Origin: an uncultured Bacilli bacterium
GTDB taxonomy: Bacteria > Bacillota_I > Bacilli_A > RF39 > UBA660
Assembly: GCA_934153655.1 (NCBI GenBank)
Contig: CAKPFH010000018.1
Coordinates: forward strand, 1-25,184
Reading direction: 5' to 3'
DNA length: 25,184 bases
Under the pieces are notes generated by a model. That model was not told the DNA's origin, did not search any database, and saw nothing but the letters and a program-made list of their open reading frames with translations. Each line of letters opens with the position of its first letter. Position 1 is the first letter of the stretch. A program made the position numbers and the translations under genes. Positions 6,946 to 14,965 of this stretch are shown piece after piece.

Positions 6946-9531
6946 ATGGATAAAGGACTAACCAGTGAAGAAGTAAATAAAAGTAAATTAGAATTTGGTA
7001 CTAATGAATTAGAAATAAAAAGACAAAAAAAATTTTTAAATTTATTATTAGAATCTCTTGGAGATCCTATAATTAAAATATTATTAATTGCTCTTGCTGT
7101 TAAAACTATTTTTTTATTTAAAGACTTTGACTTCTATGAAACTATTGGCATTTTTATTGCTATTTTACTTGCAACTTTTATATCTACTATATCGGAATAT
7201 GGATCTGAAAAAGCTTTTATGAAATTACAAGAAGATTCTTTAAAATTAAAAAGTAAAGTTAAAAGAAATGGTTGTGTTCAAGAAATACTTATCAGTGAAA
7301 TTGTAAAAAATGATTTAGTTATTCTTGAAACAGGTGATAAAATACCAGCTGATGGCGTACTTGTAAAAGGCTATTTAGAAGTAGATGAATCTATGTTAAA
7401 TGGAGAAACTAAAGAAGCTAAAAAATATAGTTTAGCAGGGAAAGTAAATGATAATAATAAATTATACCGTGGTACTACTATTTATTCTGGTTATGGAGAG
7501 ATGCAAGTTTTAAATATTGGTTCCTCTACCCTTTATGGTAAAATTGCTTTAGAATTAACGGAAAAAGAACCAACTAGTCCTTTAAAATCCAGATTAGTAG
7601 ATTTAGCCAAGATAATAAGTAAAATTGGTTATATTGGAGCAATTCTGGTAACACTTGCTTATTTATATTCAAAAATTGTAATTAGTAATAACTATGATTT
7701 AGTTTTAATTAAAGAAACTATTACTAATTTTAGATTAATGGCTGATTACTTAATTTATTCTCTTACTTTAAGTGTAACTATAATAGTTGTTGCTGTTCCT
7801 GAAGGATTACCTATGATGATAACTTTAGTTTTATCAAGTAATATGAAAAAAATGTTAAAAGAAAATGTCTTGGTAAGAAAATTAGTAGGAATTGAAACAG
7901 CTGGAAATATAAATGTTTTATTAACTGATAAAACTGGTACTTTAACTAAAGGTAAATTAGAAGTTATAAGTGTTTTAGATAGTAATTTAAAAGAATTAAA
8001 GTTAAATGAGGTTAAAAAAAATAAATTATATTTTGATAGTATGTATTACAATAACGATAGTTCTTTTAACGAAAAAGAAATAGTTGGAGGTAATATTACT
8101 GATAAAGCTATTTTAAAATATATTGGTAATACTTCCTTATTAAAGAAAAATATTATAAATAAAAAACACTTTGATAGTGCTAGTAAATATAGTTCTGTAT
8201 CTATAAAAGATAATAATTTAATCACTTATTTTAAAGGAGCAAGTGAAGTATTAATACCTAAATGTAATAAATATTTAGTTAATAATCAAGAAAGAACTTT
8301 AATTAATAAAAATTTTATTGAAGAAAAAATAAAAGAAATTACCAAAAAAGGTATAAGAGTTTTAGTAATGGCTTATAAAAATGGTAATGAAGAACTTTCT
8401 AATTTAGTTTTTTTAGGTTTAATTTTATTAAAAGATGAATTAAGAAATGAAGCTAAAGACGGAGTTAATTTAATTAAATCGGCTTCTATTAAAGTTGTAA
8501 TGATTACAGGTGATGCCAAGGAAACTGCTAAGAATATTGCCAAAGAAGTTGGGATTTTAGACAATGAAAACGATTTAGTTTTAACAAGCAAAGAATTAAA
8601 TGAATTAAGTGATGATTTATTACTAGAAAAACTTGCTAATTTAAAAGTAGTTTCCCGTGCTTTACCAAGCGATAAAACAAGACTTGTTAAGCTTTATCAA
8701 AAAAAAGATTTAATTGTTGGAATGACGGGAGACGGGGTAAATGATGCTCCGGCTCTTAAAAATGCTGATGTTGGTTTTTCTATGGGAAGTGGTTCAGAAG
8801 TATCAAAAGAAGCCAGTGATATCATTATTCTTGATAATAATATTTTATCAATTTCCAAGGCTATTTTATATGGAAGAACTATATTTAAAAGTATTAGAAA
8901 ATTCATAATTTATCAGTTAAGTGTTAATGCAACTGCCCTTATTTTATCAATAATAGGTCCCTTTATAGGCGTTACTACTCCTATTACAATTGTTCAAATG
9001 TTATGGCTTAATATGATCATGGATACTTTATCTGCTCTAGCATTTTCATATGAGCCGGCTCTACTTGAATACATGATGGAGCCTCCTAAAAAGAAAAATG
9101 AAAAAATTATTAATTCTTATATGTATAATGAAATAATTCTAACCGCTATTTATTCTAGTTTACTTTGTATTTTATTTTTAAAACTACCAATTGTTCGTGA
9201 GTATTTTAGAACTAATAATAACAATAAATATTTAATGACAGCTTATTTTGCTATGTTTATTTTTATAGGTATTTTCAATTCCTTTAATGCTAGAACTTAT
9301 CGTATTAATATATTTTCTAATATTTTAAAAAATAAAATTTATTTAATTATTATAAGTTTTATTATCATAGTTCAAATATATTTAATCTATTTTGGAGGAG
9401 ATTTATTTAGAACATATGGTTTGACGGCTAAGGAATTTTTAATTATTTTACTTATTTCTTTATCAGTTTGGCCCGTTGATGGTATTAGAAAAATAATTTT
9501 AAAGAAATTAAATTTAGAAAGAAACGTTTAG
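6946..9531 (+). CDS. PMCA-type (P2B) calcium-transporting P-type ATPase
   Basis: 861 aa integral membrane pump. In order: cation-ATPase N-terminal region (GLTSEEV...FGTNEL), M1-M2, actuator domain with MLNGETKEA in place of the TGES loop, and M3-M4 with VAVPEGLP, the calcium-binding proline kink with its glutamate. The phosphorylation site is D328 (TDKTGTLT), followed by the nucleotide domain with KGASEV, then GDGVNDAP, and M5-M10. M6 carries LNMIMDT, where the residue before the key Asp is Met, as in plasma-membrane Ca-ATPases rather than SERCA. Family role: ATP-driven Ca2+ export from the cytoplasm. It has an AGGAGG-type ribosome binding site and appears monocistronic, between two terminators. 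Calcium specificity is inferred from these motifs; another divalent cation is possible. Confidence 0.88.
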   Translation: MDKGLTSEEVNKSKLEFGTNELEIKRQKKFLNLLLESLGDPIIKILLIALAVKTIFLFKDFDFYETIGIFIAILLATFISTISEYGSEKAFMKLQEDSLKLKSKVKRNGCVQEILISEIVKNDLVILETGDKIPADGVLVKGYLEVDESMLNGETKEAKKYSLAGKVNDNNKLYRGTTIYSGYGEMQVLNIGSSTLYGKIALELTEKEPTSPLKSRLVDLAKIISKIGYIGAILVTLAYLYSKIVISNNYDLVLIKETITNFRLMADYLIYSLTLSVTIIVVAVPEGLPMMITLVLSSNMKKMLKENVLVRKLVGIETAGNINVLLTDKTGTLTKGKLEVISVLDSNLKELKLNEVKKNKLYFDSMYYNNDSSFNEKEIVGGNITDKAILKYIGNTSLLKKNIINKKHFDSASKYSSVSIKDNNLITYFKGASEVLIPKCNKYLVNNQERTLINKNFIEEKIKEITKKGIRVLVMAYKNGNEELSNLVFLGLILLKDELRNEAKDGVNLIKSASIKVVMITGDAKETAKNIAKEVGILDNENDLVLTSKELNELSDDLLLEKLANLKVVSRALPSDKTRLVKLYQKKDLIVGMTGDGVNDAPALKNADVGFSMGSGSEVSKEASDIIILDNNILSISKAILYGRTIFKSIRKFIIYQLSVNATALILSIIGPFIGVTTPITIVQMLWLNMIMDTLSALAFSYEPALLEYMMEPPKKKNEKIINSYMYNEIILTAIYSSLLCILFLKLPIVREYFRTNNNNKYLMTAYFAMFIFIGIFNSFNARTYRINIFSNILKNKIYLIIISFIIIVQIYLIYFGGDLFRTYGLTAKEFLIILLISLSVWPVDGIRKIILKKLNLERNV

Positions 9532-9544
9532 GTTTCTTTTTTTT
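9518..9544 (+). terminator. Intrinsic terminator with the stop codon in its loop
   Basis: AAAGAAAC (9518-9525) pairs with GTTTCTTT (9532-9539), with T continuing to 9544. The TAG stop of the calcium ATPase (9529-9531) is the last half of the six-base loop. Confidence 0.88.
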
Positions 9545-9577
9545 AAAATTTATGATATTATTATCTTAGGTGAGGAT

Positions 9578-10030
9578 ATGAAATTAAAAAATAAAGGTTT
9601 TACTTTAGTAGAATTATTAGGAGTTATTGTTGTTCTTGCTATTATTATGGGTATAGCTGCTTTAAGTATTACTAATTTTCTTGGTAATAGTAAAGATGAA
9701 GTTTATTTAAACTATGCTGCTACTTTAAAAACCACGGTTGAAGATTATTTGATTGAAGATTATCAAAACAATGGTTCAGTTCTTCCAAGTGTTGGTGGTA
9801 GTACTGAGGTAACTTTAGATACCTTAATAACTAAGAAAAAAATAAATGAATTAAAAGATCCAAGTGGCGGAGTTTGTAACTCAGATACAACAAGAGTTGT
9901 TATAACAAGAAATACTGATAAAGGTATTAACTTTGATTTAACTTATAATGTTTATCTTGATTGTGAACATGCCGAGATTACCTGTAATCCTTATACCAAA
10001 GCTAAAGAATGCGTAATAACTAAAAAATAG
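9578..10030 (+). CDS. Type IV pilin / ComGC-like pseudopilin
   Basis: 150 aa. The class III signal is plain: a short basic leader, cleavage expected between G7 and F8 (KNKGFTLVELLGVIVVLAII), and Glu at mature position 5 (E12). The hydrophobic helix runs to ~30 and then continues as the amphipathic pilin helix. The globular part has four cysteines (C100, C129, C136, C145); the last three, in a D-C-E...C-N-P...E-C tail, could form a disulfide-stabilised C-terminal loop. It should be processed by the prepilin peptidase encoded at 18699-19472 and assembled by the PilC-like protein at 19472-20869. It stands alone, over 8 kb from both, between two terminators. Whether it is a DNA-uptake pseudopilin or a surface pilin cannot be decided here. 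Confidence 0.85.
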   Translation: MKLKNKGFTLVELLGVIVVLAIIMGIAALSITNFLGNSKDEVYLNYAATLKTTVEDYLIEDYQNNGSVLPSVGGSTEVTLDTLITKKKINELKDPSGGVCNSDTTRVVITRNTDKGINFDLTYNVYLDCEHAEITCNPYTKAKECVITKK

Positions 10031-10050
10031 ATGCCAATAACATCTATTTT
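10024..10050. terminator. Shared terminator between convergent genes
   Basis: AAAATAGATG (10024-10033) pairs with CATCTATTTT (10041-10050) around seven bases. T-rich tails follow on both strands (TTTTATTT on plus, TTTTTT on minus). It takes in the pilin stop TAG (10028-10030) and touches the stop of the opposing gene (10049-10051), so one hairpin serves both. Confidence 0.85.
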
Positions 10051-10618
10051 ATTTATAAACTTCTAAAGTATTTTTAAATTCAATTATTTCTTTCCTAGTC
10101 AAATAAGTAATATTGCTATTATATTGACTAGAATTAAAATTACTATTATTGCTATTACTATTTAAAGTAGTTAAAAAACTCATTAAATAAGTTAAACCAA
10201 TTGTAAAAATAATACTTCCTAAAATATAAATAATTATTTTATCTTTATTTACAAAAGTTTCTTTAATTGTCATATTATTAAAATTAGACATAACTAAATA
10301 AATAACACGAGTTGCAATAATTAAACTTTCTACCCCAAACAAAACATAATAAATAGTATTTACATTACTTTTATTTTCTCCTGGCATTTCTGGTTTAGTT
10401 TGATTACCTTGATTATCACTTGGCATCTCTGGTTTAGTTTCTTCTTGATTATTATCATCAGTTTTTTTAGAAGGTTCTCCTCTATTCATACTTGGCATAT
10501 TACCTTGATTATTATTAACTGATTTTCTAGCATAAACAAGAGTTAAAACTAAAGATGCAATCATCAATACTAATAAAACTATAGTTATAATATTTTTATT
10601 TTTTCTTTTCAAATTCAT
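10049..10618 (-). CDS. Small membrane protein with Asn/Pro-rich extracytoplasmic loop, function unknown
   Basis: 189 aa. Basic N-terminus, a membrane segment at ~10-29, then a hydrophilic low-complexity loop (~32-85) rich in N, Q, E, P and K with a repeated TKPEMP motif. Two more membrane segments follow (~88-108 and ~127-147), and the C-terminal stretch is Asn/Ser-rich. I recognise no family. It is transcribed alone: convergent with the pilin gene and separated from the seven-gene operon upstream by the terminator at 10708-10732. Low-complexity loops of this kind are common in envelope proteins of AT-rich Bacillota; nothing more specific can be said. Confidence 0.65.
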   Translation of the reverse strand: MNLKRKNKNIITIVLLVLMIASLVLTLVYARKSVNNNQGNMPSMNRGEPSKKTDDNNQEETKPEMPSDNQGNQTKPEMPGENKSNVNTIYYVLFGVESLIIATRVIYLVMSNFNNMTIKETFVNKDKIIIYILGSIIFTIGLTYLMSFLTTLNSNSNNSNFNSSQYNSNITYLTRKEIIEFKNTLEVYK

Positions 10619-10690
10619 CTCTTTCTTCCGAAAAACAATATAGCATATTAAATTTTTTTGTACATAACTTCCTTAAAAACTTCATTTAAA

Positions 10691-10732
10691 TTTCATCTAT
10701 ATTTCACAAAAAAAGTTAAGCTTAAACCTAAC
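10691..10732 (-). repeat. 42-bp direct repeat, copy 1 (left flank of the seven-gene operon)
   Basis: Matches 17140-17181 at 40 of 42 positions in the same orientation. It contains the terminator at 10708-10732 plus 17 further bases (TTTCATCTATATTTCAC) that are not needed for termination. The two copies bracket the operon. Confidence 0.85.
10708..10732 (-). terminator. Intrinsic terminator of the seven-gene operon (copy 1)
   Basis: On the minus strand, GTTAGGTTTAAGCTTAAC (complement of 10715-10732) folds into a seven-pair stem closed by a four-base loop and is followed by seven T. One pair is a G-U wobble that forms only in the minus-strand RNA, fixing the direction. It lies ~120 bases after the stop of the last operon gene. 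Directly before it is the tail of a decayed gene, so it was probably that gene's terminator first. Confidence 0.75.
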
Positions 10733-10734
10733 TT

Positions 10735-10815
10735 CTATTTATTTTTTATATTCCAATAACCACTTTTATCTGATCCAATTCTTTCTATTATATTATTATT
10801 TTTTATATTTTTATG
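10735..10815 (-). pseudogene. C-terminal scrap of a COG2865-type (AlbA_2 / winged-helix) protein
   Basis: Reading to the TAG at 10735-10737, the frame encodes IIERIGSDKSGYWNIKNK. A stop closes it upstream at 10816 and it has no start codon. From family knowledge, the pattern (I/V)(E/K)R(I/V)GSDK.GYW is the typical last strand of the C-terminal winged helix in AlbA_2-domain ATP-binding/transcriptional-regulator proteins (COG2865) and related Fic-type proteins. Only about 25 codons remain. The terminator follows two bases after the stop, as in an intact gene end. The same family appears to have left a scrap at 17193-17260. Confidence 0.55.
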
Positions 10816-10851
10816 TTATACGTTTATTTAAATTGAATATTATAGATAATA

Positions 10852-11460
10852 TTATTCTTTAATTTCATCATCGTATATTTTAATTAAATTATCAATAACA
10901 ACAATAGAACCATTATTAGTTAAAGGATAAATTTTATATTTACTATCATTAAGCAATTTTTTATACACACATTTTCTACTTTTGTCATAATGTGGAATTA
11001 TAATACCTTTAAATAAATTTAAACCATCAAACTTTGTGATGCCAACAAAATTTGAATCAAAATATAAAACATGTTCTATATTAGTTGATACAATATGAGC
11101 ACCACATGATCCACCTATATATATTACCCCATTTTTTATGTAATTAATTATAGATTTATCAAAATTGTTTTTTTTAATTTTATTTAAGGTATAAAAGGTA
11201 TTACCACCTCCGATATATATCAAATCTATATTCAAATTTTTAAATTTATCTACTTCATTTTCATTAAAAATATTTGATTTTTCTCTTTTGAAGCCATCTA
11301 ATTCTAATCTTTTATAGTATTTGTTCAAATTATTGATTTGATAAGGCTCATTAGGAATAAACAGGACTTCACACTCGTTTAATGGTTTGTCTATGTTATC
11401 TAAAATACATTTTTTAGATTTTTCATTTAAAAAATCACAGGAACTTAATATTAATTTCAT
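10852..11460 (-). CDS. Peptidase S51-family protein (dipeptidase E / cyanophycinase-like), operon gene 7
   Basis: 202 aa from the chosen ATG at 11460, preceded by GAAAGG; an ATG at 11484 would overlap the upstream gene and has no such site. The fold markers of family S51 are present: IYIGGGNT (81-88), the nucleophile elbow IGGSCGAH with Ser118, and His157 in IIPHYD. The usual elbow is G-x-S-A-G-A, so Cys replaces Ala next to the nucleophile. Known members cleave short peptides N-terminal to or at Asp, or act on branched Asp-Arg polymer; cytoplasmic, no signal peptide. As the last gene of the operon it could trim or release a peptide-like intermediate, or give resistance by hydrolysing the product. 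That role is inference. Confidence 0.78.
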   Translation of the reverse strand: MKLILSSCDFLNEKSKKCILDNIDKPLNECEVLFIPNEPYQINNLNKYYKRLELDGFKREKSNIFNENEVDKFKNLNIDLIYIGGGNTFYTLNKIKKNNFDKSIINYIKNGVIYIGGSCGAHIVSTNIEHVLYFDSNFVGITKFDGLNLFKGIIIPHYDKSRKCVYKKLLNDSKYKIYPLTNNGSIVVIDNLIKIYDDEIKE

Positions 11461-11471
11461 AGTATTACCTT

Positions 11472-12167
11472 TCAATAACGCCAAATATGATTAGATACAC
11501 TGACATCATTATTACAATATACACACGATCTAATTTTTCTTTTAATATATTTTTCTTCTTTTTCAATTACTTGTATATCCTTTTCAACTAAATTAAACAT
11601 ATTATTTCTCTCAATCCATTCTACAACATCTTTACTTGGATGATAAAGGTATATATAACTGTTTTTTTCTTTTTTATTTTTGGCAATATATATTTTTTTT
11701 ATTATTTCCTGACTTATTTCATTGTTGAATGGTTTAAACATAAAAAACTTATTCCAATCTTCTTGAATTTCAACATCAGTTATGGACTTATTAATAATTT
11801 CACATTTTACATCTTTTAATTGTTGAATTTTTAATATCCTTTCTACATTAATTATAGCTTCATCACATATTTCTTTATTAATTTCTATTCCACATACTTT
11901 TTTAGCACCAAATAACATTGCCATTACTAGTGCACGTCCCTTCCCACATCCAATATCAACAAAACAATCATTACTTTCAAATTTATATTTTGTAAACAAT
12001 TCTTCTAGAAAAAAATAAGATGTTGGTAAGTAATTATAATAGTCAATATCACTATTTCTTGTATCATTTAAACATTTTAATGTCTCAATGTTAAAATACC
12101 TATCAATAATAGCATCTAAATAAAAAAATTCACGTTCTTTATTAGGTTTAATATATTCATTTGTCAT
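11472..12167 (-). CDS. Class I SAM-dependent methyltransferase, operon gene 6
   Basis: 231 aa, cytoplasmic. The SAM-binding motif I is VDIGCGKGRAL (70-80), the motif II acidic strand end is GIEIN (93-97), and FFMFKPFNNEI (141-151) takes the place of motif IV. The lead-in YNYLPTSYFFLEELF and the FxPF segment resemble a family of stand-alone small-molecule methyltransferases with a DOT1-like core rather than rRNA or DNA enzymes. A C-x2-C pair (C215, C218) lies near the C-terminus. The ribosome binding site is AAAAGGAG. It lies 16 bases after the transglutaminase-like gene and 11 before the S51 gene. The substrate is unknown; its place in the operon suggests tailoring of the pathway product. Confidence 0.8.
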   Translation of the reverse strand: MTNEYIKPNKEREFFYLDAIIDRYFNIETLKCLNDTRNSDIDYYNYLPTSYFFLEELFTKYKFESNDCFVDIGCGKGRALVMAMLFGAKKVCGIEINKEICDEAIINVERILKIQQLKDVKCEIINKSITDVEIQEDWNKFFMFKPFNNEISQEIIKKIYIAKNKKEKNSYIYLYHPSKDVVEWIERNNMFNLVEKDIQVIEKEEKYIKRKIRSCVYCNNDVSVSNHIWRY

Positions 12168-12183
12168 AACTATTCCACTCCTT

Positions 12184-13134
12184 TTATTTATAAATTAATT
12201 CTAATCTTTTTGGATTATCAACTTTATATTCAAATTTTTTTAATTTAAATAAATTACTAAGATTTTCTTGTGAAATTTTTCGAGCTTTACATCCTGGTAT
12301 ATATGTATAATATATTTTTTCGCCTTTATTAATAAATTCAACAATCATAGTTGGAAATGCTAATTGATCAGCATATGCTTGATAATTATTTACACAATTA
12401 TTTTTAATAATAAGCATATTGCAATTATTAAATTCGTTTAATGATAAAATATTTTTTCTTAAAAAAAGCATTAATGCTAAACAATCAATAGCATTTTTAA
12501 AAAATGAATTAGCAAAATTTGAGAAATATATTATTTTATCTTCTATATCAAAATTTTTTGTTGCATTCCTACATTGACTCAATAAATCATTATAATTATA
12601 AATTACAAGTCTATTATATACATCATTTAATATACCATAAAAGTCTTGCTTTAAGTTTATATTGTCATTTCTACATTGTATTCCTGCCAAATCATAACCA
12701 ATTTTAGCTCTAAATAAATCTCCATCTAAAATAGACGTAACTGCGTCAGCATAAATATAAAAATTATTTGTTTCAAAAGTTAAATTTGTATGCTGTCCGC
12801 CAAATTTACTAAGCCTTTTTTTATATTTTACTAAAAATTTTATATTAAATAAATCAAGAAGTTTTGCATAAATAGCAGTAAATTCATAGCAAACTATTTC
12901 ATTATTAATTAAATCAATATTTTTAATAGCATTAATGTTTTCGTGTTTTTTAGCAACTATAGTATCACCATCAAATATATAATATTCGTTATTATAAGAT
13001 AGAGTTTTTGATAATTTTATATAAAAATATATAGCAATTTCAATACTATTATATTCTTTTGGCAAATCATTTAAAATATAATCAACAAGATTTTTATTTA
13101 ATTTTGTATATGGTAAAAATATATCATCATTCAT
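12184..13134 (-). CDS. Transglutaminase-like Cys-His-Asp protein, operon gene 5
   Basis: 316 aa. A papain-like/transglutaminase core is visible with the triad in the expected order and spacing. C82 is at the head of a helix (IVCYEFTAIYAKLLDLF), H115 lies in FGGQHTNLTF, and D130 in FYIYADAVTS. The flanking ~70 N-terminal and ~150 C-terminal residues match nothing I recognise. No signal peptide, so it is cytoplasmic. Members of this fold hydrolyse peptide or amide bonds, or form them between an acyl donor and an amine (transglutaminases, amide-forming enzymes of natural-product pathways). It starts in a 4-base ATGA overlap with the preceding gene, so the two are translationally coupled. In this context amide bond formation or cleavage on the pathway intermediate is plausible; that is inference. 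Confidence 0.72.
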   Translation of the reverse strand: MNDDIFLPYTKLNKNLVDYILNDLPKEYNSIEIAIYFYIKLSKTLSYNNEYYIFDGDTIVAKKHENINAIKNIDLINNEIVCYEFTAIYAKLLDLFNIKFLVKYKKRLSKFGGQHTNLTFETNNFYIYADAVTSILDGDLFRAKIGYDLAGIQCRNDNINLKQDFYGILNDVYNRLVIYNYNDLLSQCRNATKNFDIEDKIIYFSNFANSFFKNAIDCLALMLFLRKNILSLNEFNNCNMLIIKNNCVNNYQAYADQLAFPTMIVEFINKGEKIYYTYIPGCKARKISQENLSNLFKLKKFEYKVDNPKRLELIYK

Positions 13135-14069
13135 TTTTTTATACCTATTTTTAATGAATCATAATTATTATTTAAAAAATCGTGATACACCTTTAAAACT
13201 ACTTGATTGGCTAGTTCCTCACCATAAATTTGTCCAGCAAACTCATCAAAATACGAATTGTACAATACATTTTTTGGTTCAATAAGTGTATTAGGATAAT
13301 TTTCTAATATATACTTCATTGCATCGTCTCTTGCAACACGAGAAATTTTGTGATTTCTATACCCAATTGTACAACAACTTTTTTTTCTAATTTCTTGCTC
13401 AATCTGTCGCAAAAAAATTGCGCTATTTCCTGATAGTGAAACAGATTTTTTTAATGATTTTAACAGATGTAATTTATTTCTTTCATAAAAATCATTTTTT
13501 GGTATGTCTAAATTAAATACACCAATATCACCATCATTCGTTAATGCATATATCTTATATAACAAATTATTTTGTTTTAATTCTTCAAATATTTTCATAT
13601 ATGTATCATATAAATTAATCATTACAAAATGAATATTAGAACATTGTTTACCGATTAACGACATATAACGTTCATAAAAATCAGGATATAAATAAGTTAT
13701 AGGTATATTTTTCATTAATTTACTAAATAGGCACATGTCATTTGACACTTTATCTGCTCTTCTAGGTGATAGCTTGCCGTTGCTGATTAATTTTTGTAAT
13801 ATATTTATTTTATCTAGCCACAAATCATTTATATTAACGGGATAATTTAAATTATAATTTTGAAAATATTTGTCATAAAATCCCAAAGTTCCACTTACTG
13901 TCAATTCTTTATTTTGTTTTGGTAAATTATTTCCATAAAATATATATACTTCAAAATTATTATAAAAATTATAATTAAAAATAATGTTTGTATAAATTAA
14001 ACCGATAGTTTTTTCTAACGATTCCGAACTATTATTAATTGATATCAATATATCTTTCACTTTTATCAT
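13131..14069 (-). CDS. Operon gene 4, no recognised family
   Basis: 312 aa with no signal peptide or membrane segment, so probably a cytoplasmic enzyme or carrier. The composition is that of a normal globular protein. Points that might be functional are SPRRADKVSND (101-111), LTNDGDIGVFNLD (176-188), the adjacent cysteines of KSCCTIGYRNHKISR (230-244), and NSYFDEFAGQIYGEELANQ (271-289). None forms a motif I can assign. The start is ATG at 14069 after AAGGCAGGG, 11 bases past the radical SAM gene's stop; its own stop overlaps the start of gene 5. Because it sits between a radical SAM enzyme and a transglutaminase-like protein in one transcript, it is the best candidate for the pathway-defining step. 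This is inference from position only. Confidence 0.7.
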   Translation of the reverse strand: MIKVKDILISINNSSESLEKTIGLIYTNIIFNYNFYNNFEVYIFYGNNLPKQNKELTVSGTLGFYDKYFQNYNLNYPVNINDLWLDKINILQKLISNGKLSPRRADKVSNDMCLFSKLMKNIPITYLYPDFYERYMSLIGKQCSNIHFVMINLYDTYMKIFEELKQNNLLYKIYALTNDGDIGVFNLDIPKNDFYERNKLHLLKSLKKSVSLSGNSAIFLRQIEQEIRKKSCCTIGYRNHKISRVARDDAMKYILENYPNTLIEPKNVLYNSYFDEFAGQIYGEELANQVVLKVYHDFLNNNYDSLKIGIKK

Positions 14070-14080
14070 CCCTGCCTTAT

Positions 14081-14965
14081 TTATTTCATTAAATTTTCGT
14101 CTATATGGTAGTTAATTTTTCTTGTTAATGTTTTGACTATTTTACTACTTATTTCATTATTATCACAGTCTATTATTTTTTCATCTTGATCATCATAATA
14201 TAAACAAGGTTTTAAAACACCATCACTTGTTATTCTAAGTTGAATTTTTTTACATAAATCACATCTTCTAAGTCTACAAAGAGATGGAAAAAAAGAAACT
14301 ATTTTTTTGCCATCAATATAACAATTGTATTCATTTAATTCATCTACAACGATGTTATCAAAATTAAATTGTTCTATTATTTCTTTTTGTAATTTTAAAA
14401 ACTCTTTATCACTTTCTTTACTAATTTCGTTTTTTTCTACTTCTAATACTTTAACTCTAATATTGTTGCTGATACACCATTTAACTATTCTTTTTTTATT
14501 TTCGTAATCACCATCAAAAACCGTCGATATTGACACATCGCATCCAGCATTTTTAATAATTAAAATTCTTTTTAATATTTCCTTTGAACTTATACCAATA
14601 GGTGAATTTTTAGAAATTAATGAATCATAATAATCAAGCCCTACCACAACTCTAGAAATCCAACCATTTTGTATTAACTTATATAATTTTTCAAAAGCAA
14701 CACAATTAGTATTTATACTTATTCTCAAATTATATTTGTTATAAAGCATATCACAGATTTCATATATTTGTGGATGCATTAATGGATCGCCTCCCGTTAA
14801 TCTAATTTCTTCTATTCCAGTAAATAATGATGCTTTAACAATTTTCTCTATATCATCTTTTGATAGAGTCGCTTTCTTACTATTACCTTCATTATGACAA
14901 TAGACACATTTCATATTGCAAGCTGAGGTAATAGACATTCTAAATTCATTTCTTGGTAATTTCAT
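14081..14965 (-). CDS. MoaA-like radical SAM enzyme with a second iron-sulfur site, operon gene 3
   Basis: 294 aa. The radical SAM cluster motif is C16-x3-C20-x2-C23 (ITSACNMKCVYCHNEG), followed by the SAM-binding TGGDP (57-61). Near the C-terminus, C230, C235, C238 and C254 (LCRLRRCDLC ... SDGVLKPCLYYD) form a twitch-type auxiliary 4Fe-4S site. MoaA has C-x2-C-x13-C there, whereas here the last spacing is 15. The C-terminal Gly-Gly tail that MoaA (GTP 3',8-cyclase) needs is absent, and no other molybdopterin gene is nearby, so this is unlikely to be true MoaA. Expected chemistry: radical formation on a nucleotide, sugar or peptide, oxygen-sensitive. It overlaps the glycosyltransferase gene by 20 bases, with its ribosome binding site (GAAAGGA) inside that gene. 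Confidence 0.85.
   Translation of the reverse strand: MKLPRNEFRMSITSACNMKCVYCHNEGNSKKATLSKDDIEKIVKASLFTGIEEIRLTGGDPLMHPQIYEICDMLYNKYNLRISINTNCVAFEKLYKLIQNGWISRVVVGLDYYDSLISKNSPIGISSKEILKRILIIKNAGCDVSISTVFDGDYENKKRIVKWCISNNIRVKVLEVEKNEISKESDKEFLKLQKEIIEQFNFDNIVVDELNEYNCYIDGKKIVSFFPSLCRLRRCDLCKKIQLRITSDGVLKPCLYYDDQDEKIIDCDNNEISSKIVKTLTRKINYHIDENLMK

Noticed and set aside
10841..10860. Perfect AT-only inverted repeat at the stop of the S51 gene as its terminator
   Set aside because: AATATTAT-CT-ATAATATT has no T-run after it and would be a weak stem; the hairpin at 10708-10732 is far better.
14081..14965. True molybdenum cofactor gene moaA
   Set aside because: The Gly-Gly tail is missing, second-cluster spacing differs, and no other molybdopterin gene is nearby.
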